Positions 63,860 to 64,000 of a stretch of DNA of 64,000 bases are shown one piece after another. The notes beneath the pieces were generated by a model that was given only the letters and a program-made list of their open reading frames with translations, did no database searches and was not told where the DNA came from. A program made the translations under genes and the position numbers. Numbering within the stretch: the stretch's first letter is position 1; each line of letters begins with the position of its first letter. The DNA is from Plasmopara viticola (Eukaryota; Oomycota; Peronosporomycetes; Peronosporales; Peronosporaceae), in NCBI GenBank assembly GCA_001695595.3, contig MBPM02000109.1:121882-185881 (forward strand), written 5' to 3'.

Positions 63860-64000
63860 GGGATCTCTTGTCTTTTAAGCCGGCCAAAAAATCTGGAGGT
63901 AAACTCAGCCCATTTCGCATCACGCAGTGTTGTCAGCATGTTATTGATGACGTCCGCGTTTGCTTTATCGTCAGTCGACTTATTATAAAGCAAAATCAAA
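63860..64000 (-). pseudogene. WY effector family copy (E15), C-terminal end, cut by window edge
   Basis: Minus-strand effector C-terminus, paralog of E14 (CATCACGCAGTGTTGTCAGC, GCGTTTGCTTTATCGTCAGTCG shared with 52670-52730). A reading break is visible near 63885, so it is probably a pseudogene, but most of it lies beyond the window. Confidence 0.6.

Noticed and set aside
1..64000. tRNA, rRNA or CRISPR features
   Set aside because: No cloverleaf with A and B boxes, no rRNA-like stretch and no regularly spaced repeats were seen. The tandem repeats at 13.9-14.4 kb and 2.4 kb are not CRISPR-like.

Overview
This window looks like nuclear DNA of an oomycete, most likely a downy mildew or a close Peronosporales relative. 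The reasons are a family of secreted WY-type, RXLR-like effectors, a Crinkler (LFLAK) remnant, and start sites of the oomycete initiator type (TCATTYT..CATTTT just upstream of the ATG). The sequence is AT-rich and packed with transposons. The genus cannot be named from the sequence alone. Bacterial features (operons, RBS, CRISPR) are absent.

The window is built around about 16 copies of one effector gene, on both strands. Five have a long open frame (17118-18197 +, 20934-21926 -, 30533-31507 +, 46418-47563 +, 60938-62005 +). The others carry lost starts, stops, frameshifts or truncations. Intact copies share a signal peptide, an HG-(L/V)-D-T-L box, a basic R-W-P-x-R-L-L box in the RXLR position, and two WY-like helical modules. 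The flanks are also repeated: a conserved 5' module, an initiator, a conserved 3' region, and several unnamed intergenic blocks. One convergent pair with its spacer is duplicated (about 49.1-52.8 kb and 60.6-64 kb).

Transposons, left to right: a Ty1/copia element runs off the left edge (1-2837, minus; pol still open). An old Ty3/gypsy element lies at 7.6-13.4 kb and a sister at 53.2-59.1 kb. A zinc-finger fragment of a LINE is at 15.1 kb. A copia element with identical 180-bp LTRs spans 35683-40184. A 0.7-kb Mutator-like (MULE) element with long inverted ends is at 51.6-52.3 kb. Six copies of a ~330-bp SINE-like element, plus one longer internally deleted LINE, are scattered through the window; several have clear target site duplications.

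The most striking object is the copia element at 35683-40184. Between its identical LTRs and matching 5-bp target duplications, the gag, protease and integrase core are missing. In their place is an open 585-residue CRIB-RhoGAP coding sequence in antisense to the element. It begins at its ATG exactly at the junction with pol and ends inside the primer binding site. This is best explained as capture of a host gene by a retrotransposon that then inserted here as a chimera. A transcript from its 5' LTR would carry about 1.75 kb antisense to a Rho-GTPase regulator.
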